Source of the DNA: Hylemonella sp. | Lineage (GTDB): Bacteria; Pseudomonadota; Gammaproteobacteria; Burkholderiales; Burkholderiaceae_C | Direction of reading: 5' to 3' | DNA: 57,996 nucleotides | Assembly (NCBI GenBank): GCA_030680575.1 | Contig: JAUXVI010000014.1 | Coordinates: 1-57,996 of the forward strand | Shown: in pieces, positions 17,742-26,422 of the stretch | Numbering within the stretch: the stretch's first letter is position 1 | Layout of the letters: every line of letters starts with the position of its first letter | The notes under the pieces: generated by a model | The model's database searches: none | Told to the model about the DNA's origin: nothing | What the model saw: only the letters and a program-made list of their open reading frames with translations | Made by a program: the position numbers and the translations under genes

Positions 17742-17785
17742 GGTGTTGTTCGATGCAGGGGAAGATGGGGCAGATGGACGCCGGC

Positions 17786-18145
17786 TCAGACCGGGAACTC
17801 CAGCTCACGGCCGATGCGGGCCTCGACCTTGGTGTATTTCCAGAACTTGTAGGTGCCGTCACCCACGGGCGTGGTGCGCCAGAGGTTGCAGGCGGCCACC
17901 ACGGTGTCGTAGTCCGGGAAGTCGCAGAGGAAATAGGTGGTCCAGGGAGCGGTGGTGGAGGCGCCCACCTGGATGCGGTCGTCGTCGAAGTTGCCCAGCA
18001 CCTTAACGCCGGGCAGCGTGGTCAGGCTCTTGTACATGGCCAGCGTGGCGACCCATACCTCTTTCTGCTCGGCGGGCGTGGCGTCGAAGAAGTTCTGGTT
18101 GACGCCCATGCAGAGCAGTACGCGCAGGGGTTTCTTGTCGCTCAT
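17786..18145 (-). CDS. iacB: Small conserved protein, IacB-like
   Basis: 119 residues, no signal peptide, no cofactor motif. The central segment APWTTYFLCDFPDYDTVVAACN and the mix of aromatic and acidic residues suggest a compact dimeric alpha/beta-barrel (ferredoxin-like) protein. The gene between iacA and iacC in known iac operons encodes an unassigned small protein of this size, which is the basis for the name. It may bind an intermediate or stabilise the IacA/IacE product. Function unproven. Confidence 0.72.
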   Translation of the reverse strand: MSDKKPLRVLLCMGVNQNFFDATPAEQKEVWVATLAMYKSLTTLPGVKVLGNFDDDRIQVGASTTAPWTTYFLCDFPDYDTVVAACNLWRTTPVGDGTYKFWKYTKVEARIGRELEFPV

Positions 18146-18205
18146 GGTCTTTCCTTTCGGGGTGGGTTCGTGAAGATGAGTTTCGTGATCAGTGGCGGGC
18201 GTGGC

Positions 18206-19336
18206 TCACAGGTAACCGGGCAGCGGATCGCGGCCGAACAGCATGGCGCCGGCGTTCTGGTAGACGATGTCGCCGAGGAAGGCATGCTGTGTTACCGCAT
18301 TGGCGTCGCGCACGCAGCGGGCGATCGGGCTGCTGTTGTAGATGCCCGCCATGCCCGACAGCATCTGCATGCCGCGCGTCACCTCTGCCCCCGTGCGTGC
18401 CGCATGCGCGGCGGACAGGCGCAGAGCGCTGGTCTGTGCGGGTGAGAGCGGGTCGCCCCGGGTGAGGCTGGCCCAGGCGTCGTCGATTGCGGCGTAGAAC
18501 CAGGTGCGCGCGGACTGCAGCTGGGCTTCGTGCTGCGCGAGGCTGGCCTGCGTGGCCGGGCGGTCGCCCAGGCTGGGGGCACCGGTCACGGCCTTGTGGC
18601 CGCCTGCCAAGCGGCGCAGTTCCTCGATGGCGGCGCGGGCGATGCCCAGGTTCACCACGGCCAGCACCTGCGCTGCAAAGGCCAGTGCCGGGTAGCGGAA
18701 CATGGGCTCGCTCAGGTTGGAGGCGCCGCCGCGCACGAAGGTCCATTCCTCGGGCACCACGACCTTGTCCACGACCAGGTCGTGGCTGCCCGTGCCGGCC
18801 AGACCGCTGACGTCCCAGGCCTCGACGATCGTGGCTTTTTCGCGTGGCATCACGGCCATGCGCGGCAGGCCGGTGGTTTCACCCTTGCGCGGGCTGATGC
18901 CCACCCCCACCACGGTGGCGCCCATGCAGCCGCTGGAGAAACTCCAGCGCCCGCTGACCTCAATGCCGCCGTCCACATAGGTGGCGGGCTGAGGCGGAAA
19001 GATGCCCCCCGCGAACACGGTGTCGATGTTGTCGCGGTAGATTGTTTCGAAAGTGGCCGTCGGCAGGGCGGCCAGGTAGACGGGGGCCATGCCGAAACTG
19101 GCCACCCAGCCAGCCGAGCCATCGGCCTGCGCAATCGTCTCAATCAGTTCGCAGAACTGGCGCGCATGCCACTCCAGCCCTCCCAGGCGTTTGGGGACCA
19201 GAGCCCGATAGACGCCGAGCTGCTTGAAACCTTCAATGATGTCGGGCGAGATATGGCGCTGCTGCTCGAACTCTGCCGCGCGGGCGCGGATATCCGCCAG
19301 CAGGCCTTGCAGAAAGCCGGGAGATGCCGCGCTCAT
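18206..19336 (-). CDS. iacA: Acyl-CoA-dehydrogenase-fold flavin monooxygenase, IacA-like
   Basis: 376 residues. The protein has the acyl-CoA dehydrogenase fold without the fatty-acid dehydrogenase active-site pattern. It instead resembles group D flavin-dependent monooxygenases (HsaA, HpaB-type, IacA): LVPKRLGGLEWHARQFCELI, SGRWSFSSGCMGATVV and the C-terminal QHAFLGDIVYQNAG. IacA hydroxylates the indole ring of indole-3-acetate using reduced flavin from IacG. It is the first gene of the minus-strand operon; AGGAG lies seven bases before the ATG. Transcription diverges from the importer operon. Confidence 0.87.
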   Translation of the reverse strand: MSAASPGFLQGLLADIRARAAEFEQQRHISPDIIEGFKQLGVYRALVPKRLGGLEWHARQFCELIETIAQADGSAGWVASFGMAPVYLAALPTATFETIYRDNIDTVFAGGIFPPQPATYVDGGIEVSGRWSFSSGCMGATVVGVGISPRKGETTGLPRMAVMPREKATIVEAWDVSGLAGTGSHDLVVDKVVVPEEWTFVRGGASNLSEPMFRYPALAFAAQVLAVVNLGIARAAIEELRRLAGGHKAVTGAPSLGDRPATQASLAQHEAQLQSARTWFYAAIDDAWASLTRGDPLSPAQTSALRLSAAHAARTGAEVTRGMQMLSGMAGIYNSSPIARCVRDANAVTQHAFLGDIVYQNAGAMLFGRDPLPGYL

Positions 19337-19373
19337 GAGTCGACTCCTGAAATGTCGACTTTCTTTTTAATAT

Positions 19374-19400
19374 TACTTAAGTATTTCATGTGAAATTTCA
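19374..19400. promoter_or_regulatory. Paired palindromes upstream of iacA, candidate MarR operator
   Basis: TACTTAAGTA (19374-19383) and TGAAATTTCA (19391-19400) are each perfect 10-base palindromes separated by seven bases; TTTCA-TG-TGAAA overlaps the second. They lie 38-64 bases before the iacA start, where a repressor would cover the promoter. Direct evidence is only the symmetry. Confidence 0.45.
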
Positions 19401-19508
19401 ACTAATTAATCGGAAGAGGGCCTTGCTTTGAAAATGATCGAAGTCGGCCGACATCAGGTGATTAGCAAATCTTGGGCCAGATAAATAATTGATTTAAAAG
19501 GGAATTCT

Positions 19509-19523
19509 GTGCATGAATTGCAC
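19509..19523. promoter_or_regulatory. 15-bp inverted repeat, candidate operator
   Basis: GTGCA-TGAAT-TGCAC is a perfect inverted repeat with a five-base spacer in the middle of the divergent region. MarR-family operators are typically 14-20 bp imperfect palindromes, so size and place fit. Confidence 0.4.
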
Positions 19524-19575
19524 CGGATGCGTGCCCTTGGCCTCAGCTTGGTGCGTCTGTGCGAGTCGAGAGTGC

Positions 19576-19599
19576 GTCATTTATTTATAGAAAAATGAC
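19576..19599. promoter_or_regulatory. 24-bp inverted repeat near the importer operon
   Basis: GTCATTT and AAATGAC are perfect 7-base arms around a 10-base AT-rich spacer, about 136 bases before the livK-like start. It could be a regulator site or part of an AT-rich promoter for the rightward operon. Confidence 0.4.
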
Positions 19600-19734
19600 T
19601 CATATATTTACTTTCCAATTCAAATGAATGGTGGCATGAAAAGTGCTTGATGAAACGGCCCCCGGCTGCAGACTGCTCCGGCCTGGGGTGCTTGGACGGA
19701 GCGAACTGGGGCGGCTCATATTTGGAGTATGGAA

Positions 19735-20886
19735 ATGGCAATGAAGCGGATGTTGGGCGCCTTGGCTGCTCTGGCGGTCGGTGCTGGCTTGGCGATGAGC
19801 GCGCAGGCCCAGGTGAAGATTGGTGTGGTGACCTCGTCCACCGGACCGGTGGCTCTGGTGGGCATTCCCCAGAAGAACTCGATCGAGCTGCTGCCGACCA
19901 AGATGGGCGGTCTCAGCGTGGAATACATCTCGCTTGATGATGCGAGCAACCCCACGGCGGCCGTGACGGCCTTCAAGAAGCTGCTTGGCGACGGCGTGGA
20001 CGCCATCATTGGCCCGAGCGGCACGCCCGCCGCCATGGGGGTGATCCAGATCGCGGCTGAAGCTGGCGTGCCCATGCTGGCGCCGGTCGGTGGCGCCTCC
20101 GTGGTGCTGCCGATGACCGAGCCCAAGAAGTGGGTCTTCAAGACCACGCAGAACGACGACATCATCGCTGCCGCGCTGGTCGATCATATGAAGGCCAAGG
20201 GCTACAAGACCCTGGGCTTCTTCGGCCTGGCCGATCCCTTCGGGCAGAACTGGCTCAGCGTGACGACCGAGCTGGCCGAGAAGGCCGGCATCAAGGTCAT
20301 TGCCTCCGAACGCTTCCAGCGTCAGGACACCTCGGTCACGGCACAGTCGATCAAGCTGATCGCCGCCAAGCCGGATGCCATCCTGGTCGCCGCGCCGGGC
20401 AGCTCCGCTGTGCTGCCGCAGATCACATTGGCGGACCAGAAGTACGCGGGCCAGATCTATCAGACGCATGGTGCCGCCCTGCCGGACTTCCTCAAGCTCG
20501 GTGGAAAGAAGGTCGAAGGCACCGTGCTGGCCGCCAGCCTCATGCTGGTGATGAACGAGGTCAGCGACAGCCATCCCTCCAAGAAGATCGCCAGCAAGTA
20601 CATCGCCGACTACAAGGCCAAGTACGGTGCCGAGCCCGCCACCTTCGGCGCCAACGTTTACGACGCCGGACTGCTGCTGCAGGCGACGGTGCCGGTCGCG
20701 GCCAAGAAAGCCAAGCCCGGTACGCCCGAGTTCCGTGCGGCGCTGCGCGACGCGCTCGAGCAGATCAAGAATCTGCCTGGCACCCAGGGCGTCTACACCA
20801 TGACACCGGCCGACCACAGCGGCTTTGACGCGCGCGGTCGCGAGTTGATCACCGTCAAGGACGGTACCTGGCACCTTGTGAAGTAA
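19735..20886 (+). CDS. Periplasmic ligand-binding protein of a Liv-type ABC importer
   Basis: 383 residues from the ATG at 19735, chosen because GGAG (19724-19727) is seven bases upstream; the ATG at 19729 is too close and the one at 19741 is possible. A signal peptide ends SAQA before QVKIG. The body is a type I periplasmic binding protein of the branched-chain amino acid (LivJ/K) family: GVVTSSTGPVALVG, IIGPSGTPAAMG, FGLADPFGQNW. Such proteins often bind aromatic acids rather than amino acids. Its place opposite iacA suggests indole-3-acetate or a related aromatic, as inference. Confidence 0.9.
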   Translation: MAMKRMLGALAALAVGAGLAMSAQAQVKIGVVTSSTGPVALVGIPQKNSIELLPTKMGGLSVEYISLDDASNPTAAVTAFKKLLGDGVDAIIGPSGTPAAMGVIQIAAEAGVPMLAPVGGASVVLPMTEPKKWVFKTTQNDDIIAAALVDHMKAKGYKTLGFFGLADPFGQNWLSVTTELAEKAGIKVIASERFQRQDTSVTAQSIKLIAAKPDAILVAAPGSSAVLPQITLADQKYAGQIYQTHGAALPDFLKLGGKKVEGTVLAASLMLVMNEVSDSHPSKKIASKYIADYKAKYGAEPATFGANVYDAGLLLQATVPVAAKKAKPGTPEFRAALRDALEQIKNLPGTQGVYTMTPADHSGFDARGRELITVKDGTWHLVK

Positions 20887-20982
20887 GACGGCTGCCACAA
20901 GGCGGCGCCCGTGCCCGATCCCTCCGCGCAGTGCGCGGGAGGTGTCGGGCGACACCGAGTTCCTGTTTCCGATCGTTCTACG

Positions 20983-22014
20983 ATGAACCTGCAAATCATT
21001 GCCCTGCTGGGCCAGGACGGCGTGAGCAACGGCGCGATCTACGCGCTCGTGGCCCTGGCCATCATCCTGGTGTTTTCCGTGACCCGGGTCATGCTGATAC
21101 CCTTGGGGGAGTTCGTCGCCTTCAGCGCGCTGACGATGGCGGCGATGCAATCCGAGCGCCCCGTGCTGATCGGCTGGCTGGTGCTTGCGCTCGCGTTGTG
21201 CGGCACCCTGGCCGATGGCTGGAAGAGCTTGCGTGCGCGTGCCGCCTGGCGCTGGACGTCGCTGGTCTGGCCGGCTTATGCCCTGGCGCTGACCCTGGTC
21301 CTGGCCCTGTTTCCGCTGCATCGGCTGCCCATGCTGGTGCAGGCCCTGCTGACGCTGGCGGTCATCACGCCACTGGGTCCGCTGATGTACCGACTCTTCT
21401 TCCAGCCTGTGGCGCATGTCTCGGGTTTGCTGCTCATGATCATTGCCATCGCGGTGCATGTCAGCCTGGTCGGCCTGGGGCTGTTGGTGTTTGGCGCCGA
21501 GGGTTCCCGCACCGCACCGTTTTCCGATACGAGCCTGGAGCTGGGGACGCTGAGCATTGCTAGCCAGACCCTCTGGGTGCTGGTGGCGTCGCTGGCGCTG
21601 ATCGGAACGCTCTATGTCATGTTTGAACACACGCTCTACGGCAAGGCGCTGCGGGCCACGGCCTTCCACCAGCAGGGTGCGCGGCTCATGGGGATTTCGC
21701 CCGTGCTCGCCGGCAAGGTCAGCTTCGCACTCGGAACCTTCATGTGCGCGCTATCGGGCGTGCTCATTGCGCCGCTGACCACGCTGTATTACGACTCGGG
21801 CTTCATCATCAGCCTCAAGGGCTTCGTCGGCGCCATCATCGGCGGCCTCGTGAGTTATCCGGTCGCAGCCATCGGCGCGCTGGCCGTGGGGCTGGTCGAA
21901 TCGTTTTCCACCTTCTGGGCCAGCGAATACAAGGAGGTCATCGTGTTCACGCTGATTCTGCCTTTCCTGCTCTGGCGCTCTCTCAAGAGCGGGCATCGTG
22001 ACGAGGAGCACTGA
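20983..22014 (+). CDS. LivH-type permease of the ABC importer
   Basis: 343 residues from the ATG at 20983; the frame is open upstream but without membrane character. The protein has about eight hydrophobic helices, the start GVSNGAIYALVALAIILVFSVTRVM being typical of LivH, and the late cytoplasmic loop LYGKALRATAFHQQGARLMGI with the EAA-like coupling region. A ~60-residue segment after helix 3 (ADGWKSLRARAAWRWTS onward) is longer than in E. coli LivH. It follows the binding protein by 96 bases. Confidence 0.88.
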   Translation: MNLQIIALLGQDGVSNGAIYALVALAIILVFSVTRVMLIPLGEFVAFSALTMAAMQSERPVLIGWLVLALALCGTLADGWKSLRARAAWRWTSLVWPAYALALTLVLALFPLHRLPMLVQALLTLAVITPLGPLMYRLFFQPVAHVSGLLLMIIAIAVHVSLVGLGLLVFGAEGSRTAPFSDTSLELGTLSIASQTLWVLVASLALIGTLYVMFEHTLYGKALRATAFHQQGARLMGISPVLAGKVSFALGTFMCALSGVLIAPLTTLYYDSGFIISLKGFVGAIIGGLVSYPVAAIGALAVGLVESFSTFWASEYKEVIVFTLILPFLLWRSLKSGHRDEEH

Positions 22015-22015
22015 C

Positions 22016-23836
22016 ATGATCTTGACACGTCAACGCATCCTCATCGGCGCAGGCCTGCTGGTCCTGATCCTGGTCCCGCTGCTGTCTTCCGCCTTCTACA
22101 TCACGCTGCTCAACAACATCGGCATGTACGCCTTGGCTACGTTGGGCGTGGTGCTGCTGACCGGCGTCGCGGGCATGACCAGTTTCGGCCAGGCGGCCTT
22201 CGTCGGGCTCGGGGCCTACACCACGGCCGCCTTGATCGGGCCTTCGGTGTTCGGGCTCGGGGCCATGGCCGGTGCGCCATGGTTGGCGCTGGGCCTGGGC
22301 CTGCTCATCACGCTGTTCGCGGCCCTTGTGTTGGGTCTGCTGACGCTCAAGCTCAGTGGGCACTACCTGCCGTTGGGCACCATCGCCTGGGGCATGTCGC
22401 TTTACTCGCTGTTTGGCACCCTGGAGAGTCTGGGGGGCCACACGGGCATTGCCGACCTTCCGCCGCTGCGCATCGCCGGCTTCGTGCTCGGTGACGGGCC
22501 CAGCATGTACTACCTGATCTGGGGCAGCGTGTTGCTGGCCGCGCTGCTGATCCACAACCTGCTGGAGTCGCGCATGGGCCGGGCCATCCGTGCCTTGCGT
22601 GGTGGGCAGGAGATGGCGACCTCGATGGGTGTCAACGTGTTCCACGCCAAGATGGTCGCTTTCCTCATTGCGGCTGGCCTCGCGGGGGTCTCGGGCTGGC
22701 TCTACGCCTATACCCAGCGCTTCGTCAGCCCCGCGCCCTTCAATGTGCAGTCCGGTATCGACTATCTCTTCATGGCCCTGCTCGGCGGCATCACCAGCCT
22801 GTGGGGCGGGTTGATCGGTTCGAGCATTGTCGTGCTGCTGCGCGAGTGGCTGCAGGACCTGCTGCCCATGCTGCTGGGGCGGTCGGGCAATTTCGAGAGC
22901 ATCGTCTTCGGTCTGCTGATCGTGGTGGTCATGCAGCGCTGGCCGGGAGGTCTCTTCGGCGCGGTGTCCACCTTGCTGGCGCGACGTTTCAATTTCGCCC
23001 CCCAGAGCCAGGCGCGGCTGCCCGACGCGGGCCTGGCGGTGCGGGCGCTGCCCCGGCGCGAGCGCACAACACCGGGCGAGCGCGTACTGGATGTGCGCGG
23101 TGTCACCAAGCGCTTCGGTGGGCTGGTGGCCAACAACGACATGTCCCTGCAACTGAGTGCGGGCGAGATCCTCGCCGTCATCGGGCCCAACGGCGCCGGC
23201 AAGAGCACGCTGTTCAACCTGATCTCCGGCGTGATGACGCCCAACGGGGGCGACGTGATCTTCCGCGGTCACCGTGTCAATGGTGTCAGCCCGCGTCTGC
23301 TGGCGCAGTCGGGCCTGTCGCGCACCTTCCAGCACGTCAAGCTGTTGCCCGAGATGACGGTGCTGGAAAACGCCGCCCTGGGGGCGCACCTGCGCGGTCA
23401 CAAGGGCGTGCTGGCCTCGGCACTGCGGCTGGACGGTGAGGACGAAGGCTGCCTGCTCAACGAGGCGCGCCAGCAGCTGGAGCGCGTGGGCCTGGGGGAC
23501 TATCTCGCCCGGCCCGCTGGCAGCCTGGCGCTGGGTCAGCAGCGCATCCTTGAGATCGCGCGTGCGCTGTGCGCTGACCCCTGCCTGCTGCTGCTTGACG
23601 AGCCTGCAGCGGGTCTGCGCCACAAGGAAAAGGAGGCGCTGGCAGAACTGATCCGCAAGTTACGCGATGAAGGCGTGGCCGTGCTGCTGGTCGAACATGA
23701 CATGGACTTCGTGATGGGCCTGGTGGACCGCATCGTGGTGATGGAGTTCGGGCAAAAGATCGCCGAAGGGCAGCCCGATGACATTCAGCGCAATCCAGCG
23801 GTGCTCAGGGCCTATCTGGGCGGGGTGGACGAATGA
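22016..23836 (+). CDS. Fused LivM permease and LivG ATPase
   Basis: 606 residues from the ATG at 22016, with GAGGAG just before and starting one base after the livH stop. Residues about 1-325 are a LivM permease (helices; LYSLFGTLESLGGHTGIADL, and MGVNVFHAKMVAFLIAAGLAG). Residues about 355-606 are an ABC ATPase with Walker A GPNGAGKST, signature LALGQQRILEIARAL, Walker B LLLLDEPAAGL and H-loop VEHDMDFV. Fusions of these two subunits occur in this family of bacteria. The signature departs from LSGGQ as in other LivG proteins. Confidence 0.9.
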   Translation: MILTRQRILIGAGLLVLILVPLLSSAFYITLLNNIGMYALATLGVVLLTGVAGMTSFGQAAFVGLGAYTTAALIGPSVFGLGAMAGAPWLALGLGLLITLFAALVLGLLTLKLSGHYLPLGTIAWGMSLYSLFGTLESLGGHTGIADLPPLRIAGFVLGDGPSMYYLIWGSVLLAALLIHNLLESRMGRAIRALRGGQEMATSMGVNVFHAKMVAFLIAAGLAGVSGWLYAYTQRFVSPAPFNVQSGIDYLFMALLGGITSLWGGLIGSSIVVLLREWLQDLLPMLLGRSGNFESIVFGLLIVVVMQRWPGGLFGAVSTLLARRFNFAPQSQARLPDAGLAVRALPRRERTTPGERVLDVRGVTKRFGGLVANNDMSLQLSAGEILAVIGPNGAGKSTLFNLISGVMTPNGGDVIFRGHRVNGVSPRLLAQSGLSRTFQHVKLLPEMTVLENAALGAHLRGHKGVLASALRLDGEDEGCLLNEARQQLERVGLGDYLARPAGSLALGQQRILEIARALCADPCLLLLDEPAAGLRHKEKEALAELIRKLRDEGVAVLLVEHDMDFVMGLVDRIVVMEFGQKIAEGQPDDIQRNPAVLRAYLGGVDE

Positions 23837-24588
23837 AACACAAAAAAAATCTCTTGAGCGTGCGCGGTCTGAGCGCCGCCTATGGCCATATCGAGGCCAT
23901 CAGCGACATCAACCTCGACATCGGCCAGGGTCAGATCGTCACCGTGATCGGGCCCAATGGTGCGGGCAAGAGCACGACGTTGGCCGCGCTGATGGGCATC
24001 CTGCCAGCCAGTGGCCAGGTGGTGTTTGACGGCCAGGATATGTCCGGATATGACATCGAGCAGCATGTGGCGCACGGCATTGCGCTGGTGCCCGAGACGC
24101 GCGCGCTGTTTTCCCAGATGAGCGTTCAGGACAACTTGGTGCTGGGGGGCTTTCGCCTGCGATCCTCACCCAGACAGGTGCACCAGGAGGCCTTGGACGA
24201 GGTCTACGAGCTGTTCCCTCGACTGAAGGAACGCGCCAGCCAAGAAGCCGGCACGCTATCGGGCGGCGAGCGCCAGATGCTGGCTCTGGGGCGTGCCTTG
24301 ATGGGTAAGCCGCGCCTGTTGATGCTGGATGAACCTTCGCTGGGCCTGGCGCCACTGATCGTGCGTGACATCTTTCGCATCATCGCGGAGCTGCGCCAAC
24401 GAGGCGTCTCCATCCTGCTGGTGGAGCAGAACGCGCGTGCCGCGCTGCGGGTTGCGGACTATGCCTATGTGCTCGAGTTGGGGCGCGTGGCGATGGAAGG
24501 CACGGCGGCCGAACTGGCGAACGATCCACGCGTGATCGAGGCCTACCTTGGCGCTGGCGGGCGGCATCAGGAGTTGCTGTCGACATGA
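23833..24588 (+). CDS. LivF-type ABC transporter ATPase
   Basis: 251 residues. Walker A is GPNGAGKST, signature LSGGERQMLALGRAL, Walker B LLMLDEPSLGLAP and H-loop region VEQNARAAL, the typical LivF set. It overlaps the fused LivMG gene by four bases (ATGA) and is overlapped in the same way by the next gene. With the LivG half it forms the heterodimeric motor of the importer. Confidence 0.92.
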   Translation: MKHKKNLLSVRGLSAAYGHIEAISDINLDIGQGQIVTVIGPNGAGKSTTLAALMGILPASGQVVFDGQDMSGYDIEQHVAHGIALVPETRALFSQMSVQDNLVLGGFRLRSSPRQVHQEALDEVYELFPRLKERASQEAGTLSGGERQMLALGRALMGKPRLLMLDEPSLGLAPLIVRDIFRIIAELRQRGVSILLVEQNARAALRVADYAYVLELGRVAMEGTAAELANDPRVIEAYLGAGGRHQELLST

Positions 24589-25613
24589 GTGCCGAGGCCC
24601 TGCACGCCGGACCGCTGCGCATCGGCGTGGCCGGTGCCGGCGCCATCGGATGCACGCTGGCCGTGCTGCTGGCGCGCGCGGGCATGGCTGTGCACGTGCT
24701 GGCGCGCGGCGAGACGCTGCGCCGGATGCAGGACGAGGGCGTCACCCTGCACCGCCAGGGCCAGCGCTGGCAGGCAGAGGTCATGGCGTCCGGCAATGCG
24801 GCGGAACTGGGCGTGCAGGACGTGCTCTTTCTGTGCGTCAAGTCGCAGGACGTGGCCAGCATGCTGGCCGCCGCCAGGGCAATGGTCGGACCGCAGACCA
24901 CGGTGGTCCCGCTGGTCAACGGCGTGCCCTTCTGGTTCTTTCAGGGACTGCCAGGGCGCTGGCATGGCCGCGCCGTGCGCTGTGTCGATCCCGAAGGAAG
25001 CCTGCTGCAGCAAGTTGATGCGCGCCAGGTGCTGGGGGCGGTCACCTTCATCACGGCCGAACGGCTGGGGCCTGCCGAGGCCGTGTCCGACAACCCCCTG
25101 CTGATCGTACTCGGCGAAATCGATCACCGGCCCGATAGCACACGCCTGGAACGTATTGCCGCTGCTCTGCGCGAGGCGGGCGTTGAGACCCGCTGTGTTC
25201 CGGCTGTGCGCGATACGCTCTGGACCAAGATCCTGGCCAACCTGACCTCCAACCCGTTGTCCGTCATCAGTGGCGCGACGCTGGACGCCATCTACGGCGA
25301 TTCGCGTCTGCTGCCCATCGTGCGGCAGATGCTGCAGGAGGGGCTGGCGCTCGCTGCGGCCTATGGCGCGCGCATCGCCTTCGATCCCATGTCCTTCGTT
25401 GCCGAGGGTGCAGCCCTGGGGGCCGTGCGCACCTCCATGCTGCAGGACCATCTGGCCGGCCGGCCGCTGGAACTGGCTGCCATCGGCGATGCCGTGCTGG
25501 AGCTGGCGCACCTGCAGGGTGTGGAGATGCCGGTGACCGAGCGCGTGATCGGCCTCGCGCATTTCCGCGAAGCGTTGCCGGGCCATCCGTCTCGGGCCGG
25601 TGCAGCCGGCTGA
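24585..25613 (+). CDS. Ketopantoate-reductase-family NADP-dependent dehydrogenase
   Basis: 342 residues. The N-terminal NADP-binding motif GVAGAGAIGCTLAVLLA is near residues 13-29; the family lysine region is TKILANLTSNPLSVISGATL and a VKSQD strand carries the ApbA/PanE signature. True PanE makes pantoate, but paralogues in catabolic operons reduce or oxidise other 2-keto/2-hydroxy acids. It is joined to the importer genes by a four-base overlap. In this locus it may handle an aromatic or indolic keto acid, or a side product. No substrate can be named. Confidence 0.82.
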   Translation: MSAEALHAGPLRIGVAGAGAIGCTLAVLLARAGMAVHVLARGETLRRMQDEGVTLHRQGQRWQAEVMASGNAAELGVQDVLFLCVKSQDVASMLAAARAMVGPQTTVVPLVNGVPFWFFQGLPGRWHGRAVRCVDPEGSLLQQVDARQVLGAVTFITAERLGPAEAVSDNPLLIVLGEIDHRPDSTRLERIAAALREAGVETRCVPAVRDTLWTKILANLTSNPLSVISGATLDAIYGDSRLLPIVRQMLQEGLALAAAYGARIAFDPMSFVAEGAALGAVRTSMLQDHLAGRPLELAAIGDAVLELAHLQGVEMPVTERVIGLAHFREALPGHPSRAGAAG

Positions 25614-25645
25614 GCGGTACAGAACCGATTCATCAAGGAGTACCC

Positions 25646-26422
25646 ATGGACATGACACCCCACGTTGATACCTTGTGCAAGCCCGCCCACATCTCTGACG
25701 AGGAATGGGCCCTGCGCTGCGAGCTTGCCGAGTGTTATCACCTGATCGACTACTTCGGCTGGACGGAGACCATCTTCAACCACATCTCGGCGCGCCTTCC
25801 CGGCCCGGCCCACCACTACCTGGTCAATCCCTTCGGCCTGAACTACACCGAGATCACACCGGCCAACCTGCTCAAGGTCGACCTCAACGGGCGCAAGATT
25901 GAGGAGTCTCCCTATGACGGCAATCCGGCAGGCTTCGCCCTGCATGCGGCCATCCACGCTGCGCGTGAGGACGTGCATTGCGTGATCCACACGCATACCA
26001 CGCCCGTCTCAGCCGTGGTGCAGAAGCAGGGCGGCCTGGATCACAACAGCTTCTACGGCGCGCAGCTCTTTGGGCGTGTGGGCTACCACAGCTTCGAGGG
26101 CATCACGCTTTTCGCAGAGGAGAAGGAGCGCATGGTCGCGAGCCTGGGCGACAAGCACGTGCTGGTGTTGCGCAACCACGGCATTGCGGTGGCCGAGGCC
26201 TCCATTCCCAAGACCTTCTTCCTGCTCTGGATCGTGCAGCGTGCGTCCGAAATCCAGTGTGCGGCCGGTGCCCTGCCCGGACCGGATGTGCAGCTGACCG
26301 GCGAGATCAAGGACAGGTGTCGCGACCTTGCCGCGCAGCTTATCAGCGAGAGCGGCTTCGCCAAGCAGTTCTTTGCGGCCATGGTGCGCAAGATGCATGC
26401 CGATCGCGGCCCGAGCTGGTGA
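25646..26422 (+). CDS. Class II aldolase/adducin-family protein
   Basis: 258 residues, full domain length. Metal-binding histidines are visible in HTHTTPVSAVVQ and later in LRNHGIAVAE; NHISARLPG and PFGLNYTEITP are the usual N-terminal signature. Members cleave or decarboxylate small phosphorylated or hydroxy acids with a divalent metal, while some have other roles. An AAGGAG ribosome-binding site precedes the start. It is the second enzyme of the rightward operon without a counterpart in the minimal iac set. Confidence 0.85.
   Translation: MDMTPHVDTLCKPAHISDEEWALRCELAECYHLIDYFGWTETIFNHISARLPGPAHHYLVNPFGLNYTEITPANLLKVDLNGRKIEESPYDGNPAGFALHAAIHAAREDVHCVIHTHTTPVSAVVQKQGGLDHNSFYGAQLFGRVGYHSFEGITLFAEEKERMVASLGDKHVLVLRNHGIAVAEASIPKTFFLLWIVQRASEIQCAAGALPGPDVQLTGEIKDRCRDLAAQLISESGFAKQFFAAMVRKMHADRGPSW

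Larger units (their letters stand above)
19337..19734. promoter_or_regulatory. Divergent promoter region of the iac operon and importer operon
   Basis: 398 bases without a gene, clearly AT-richer than both flanks. It must drive iacA leftward and the livK-like gene rightward. Several inverted repeats lie in it (annotated separately), suited to binding by the MarR regulator encoded at 26913. Reading leftward, TAATAT near 19371 is a candidate -10 element for iacA; no clear -35 with good spacing was found. Confidence 0.65.

Noticed and set aside
19600..21669. 689-codon minus-strand frame over the importer genes
   Set aside because: Antisense shadow of GC-rich liv genes; low-complexity Arg/His/Gln composition and no known motif.
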